Origin: Takakia lepidozioides
Taxonomy: Eukaryota > Streptophyta > Takakiopsida > Takakiales > Takakiaceae
Assembly (NCBI GenBank): GCA_030704615.1
Contig: CM060734.1
Location: 60,094,042 to 60,158,041 of the forward strand
DNA: 64,000 bases
Reading direction: 5' to 3'
Part shown: positions 63,321 through 64,000 of the stretch, in pieces
How positions within the stretch are numbered: position 1 is the first letter of the stretch
Layout: the number at the start of each line of letters is the position of its first letter
Notes under the pieces: model-generated
Seen by the model: only the letters and a program-made list of their open reading frames with translations
Told to the model about the DNA's origin: nothing
Databases searched by the model: none
Program-made: the position numbers and the translations under genes

Positions 63321-64000
63321 AGCTCCATTGCGTCCCCCCTCGCTGTACACAGACTCGAGGTGTGATACTGAGGGTGTGCAAAGTTGGACTACCACTTTGA
63401 CCATGAAGAGATGTGGTCAGAGATACAATAGAATTAAGTAAGAGAAACAACTTATCAACGACATAGTTATAAAACTTCAAATGATAACAGGCATGCCCTC
63501 ACTTGGAGTCCAAAGTTGCTGCCAAATGTCAGAGAATTTGACTGACAGTAACTTCTTGGGGAACTTAGCCTCCAATTTATGGAAGCAGGGGTGTTACATA
63601 GATACCCATGACAGATGCCACTAGCACTAGCTGATGTACTATGAGGCATTGGGACTGTTATCTACAGGAGATGAAAATGAAAGTCCAAAATTTTGTACTT
63701 TGCACAAGCATCGGGTTCGGCAGAATCGGGTATCTATGCTCGCGGTGAATGCAATTACTTCCACTCCACCATCTCTTAGTGCGAGGGCATTTCAGTTGTC
63801 AGTTAGCTTCCATCAATAACAGGCATTCAAAGCAAATACAGCCTTTCAAGCTCAGTACTTCCAAGTTGAAATGCACTGTTGACAAGACAATTCCCAGCAC
63901 ACTTGAATGCAACCAAGAAACACACAACGGTTGAAGTAAAAGTATATATCAGCTTCGTCTTCTTGGCAATCCAAAAGCCAAAGCCAAATTCAACCTCAAT
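63321..64000. other. 3' flank, no gene seen
   Basis: No ORF with a recognisable domain. It may include the 3' untranslated region of the subtilase (an AATAGAATTAAG-like signal near 63429). Confidence 0.4.

Overview
This window looks like nuclear DNA of a land plant, most likely a repeat-rich non-seed plant (lycophyte, fern or bryophyte; the exact lineage cannot be fixed from sequence alone). Evidence: plant-type gene remnants with introns (DNA primase small subunit, a subtilase resembling plant SBT2), plant-type telomere heptamers (CCCTAAA/TTTAGGG), a chromodomain Ty3/gypsy element, and Penelope-like elements without an endonuclease domain. Most of the 64 kb is nested, decayed mobile DNA. Almost every coding region carries at least one stop or frameshift.

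Layout. 1-2797: 3' part of a Ty3/gypsy element (family T): integrase, a 30-bp/10-residue repeat tract, and the start of a large accessory ORF. 3209-3508: unknown ORF. 4074-6469 (minus): five exons of a DNA primase small subunit gene fragment. 7542-10937 (plus): a Crinkler-like P-loop NTPase plus PD-(D/E)XK-type gene, broken by one frameshift; its 3' third is duplicated at 39153-40440. 11541-11765: a tRNA-derived SINE. 13140-14230: another integrase relic. 14794-20761 (minus): a chromodomain Ty3/gypsy element (C1). 20758-22095: an unclassified LTR-like insertion. 22101-28372 (minus): a Ty3/gypsy element (C2) whose pol carries a C5-cytosine DNA methyltransferase between protease and reverse transcriptase and a PHD finger at the integrase C-terminus. 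28373-33356 (plus): 5' part of a family T element (LTR, ORF0, gag, protease, RT start). 33357-39152 (minus): 3' part of another T element (3' LTR, polypurine tract, ~1,400-residue accessory ORF), inserted into the RT of the previous one. 39153-40440: Crinkler-like copy 2. 40440-42045: ORF with two SUMO-interaction-like motifs and ~170-bp tandem repeats. 42050-45461 and 48879-56460: several Penelope-like copies with pLTR-like repeats, telomere-like heptamers and one well-formed hammerhead ribozyme, interrupted by a T solo LTR (42237-43077) and a pogo-like DNA transposon (45462-48878) with clear terminal inverted repeats and a TA duplication. 57442-60440: 5' part of another T element. 61020-63320: a subtilase pseudogene.

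The genes do not form a host pathway. The window is an archive of nested insertions whose order can be partly read: T solo LTR into Penelope ORF1, pogo into a Penelope 5' region, one T element into another. The most notable systems are the methyltransferase plus PHD retrotransposon (a possible encoded writer and reader of chromatin marks) and the Penelope-like elements with a hammerhead ribozyme and telomere-like repeats.
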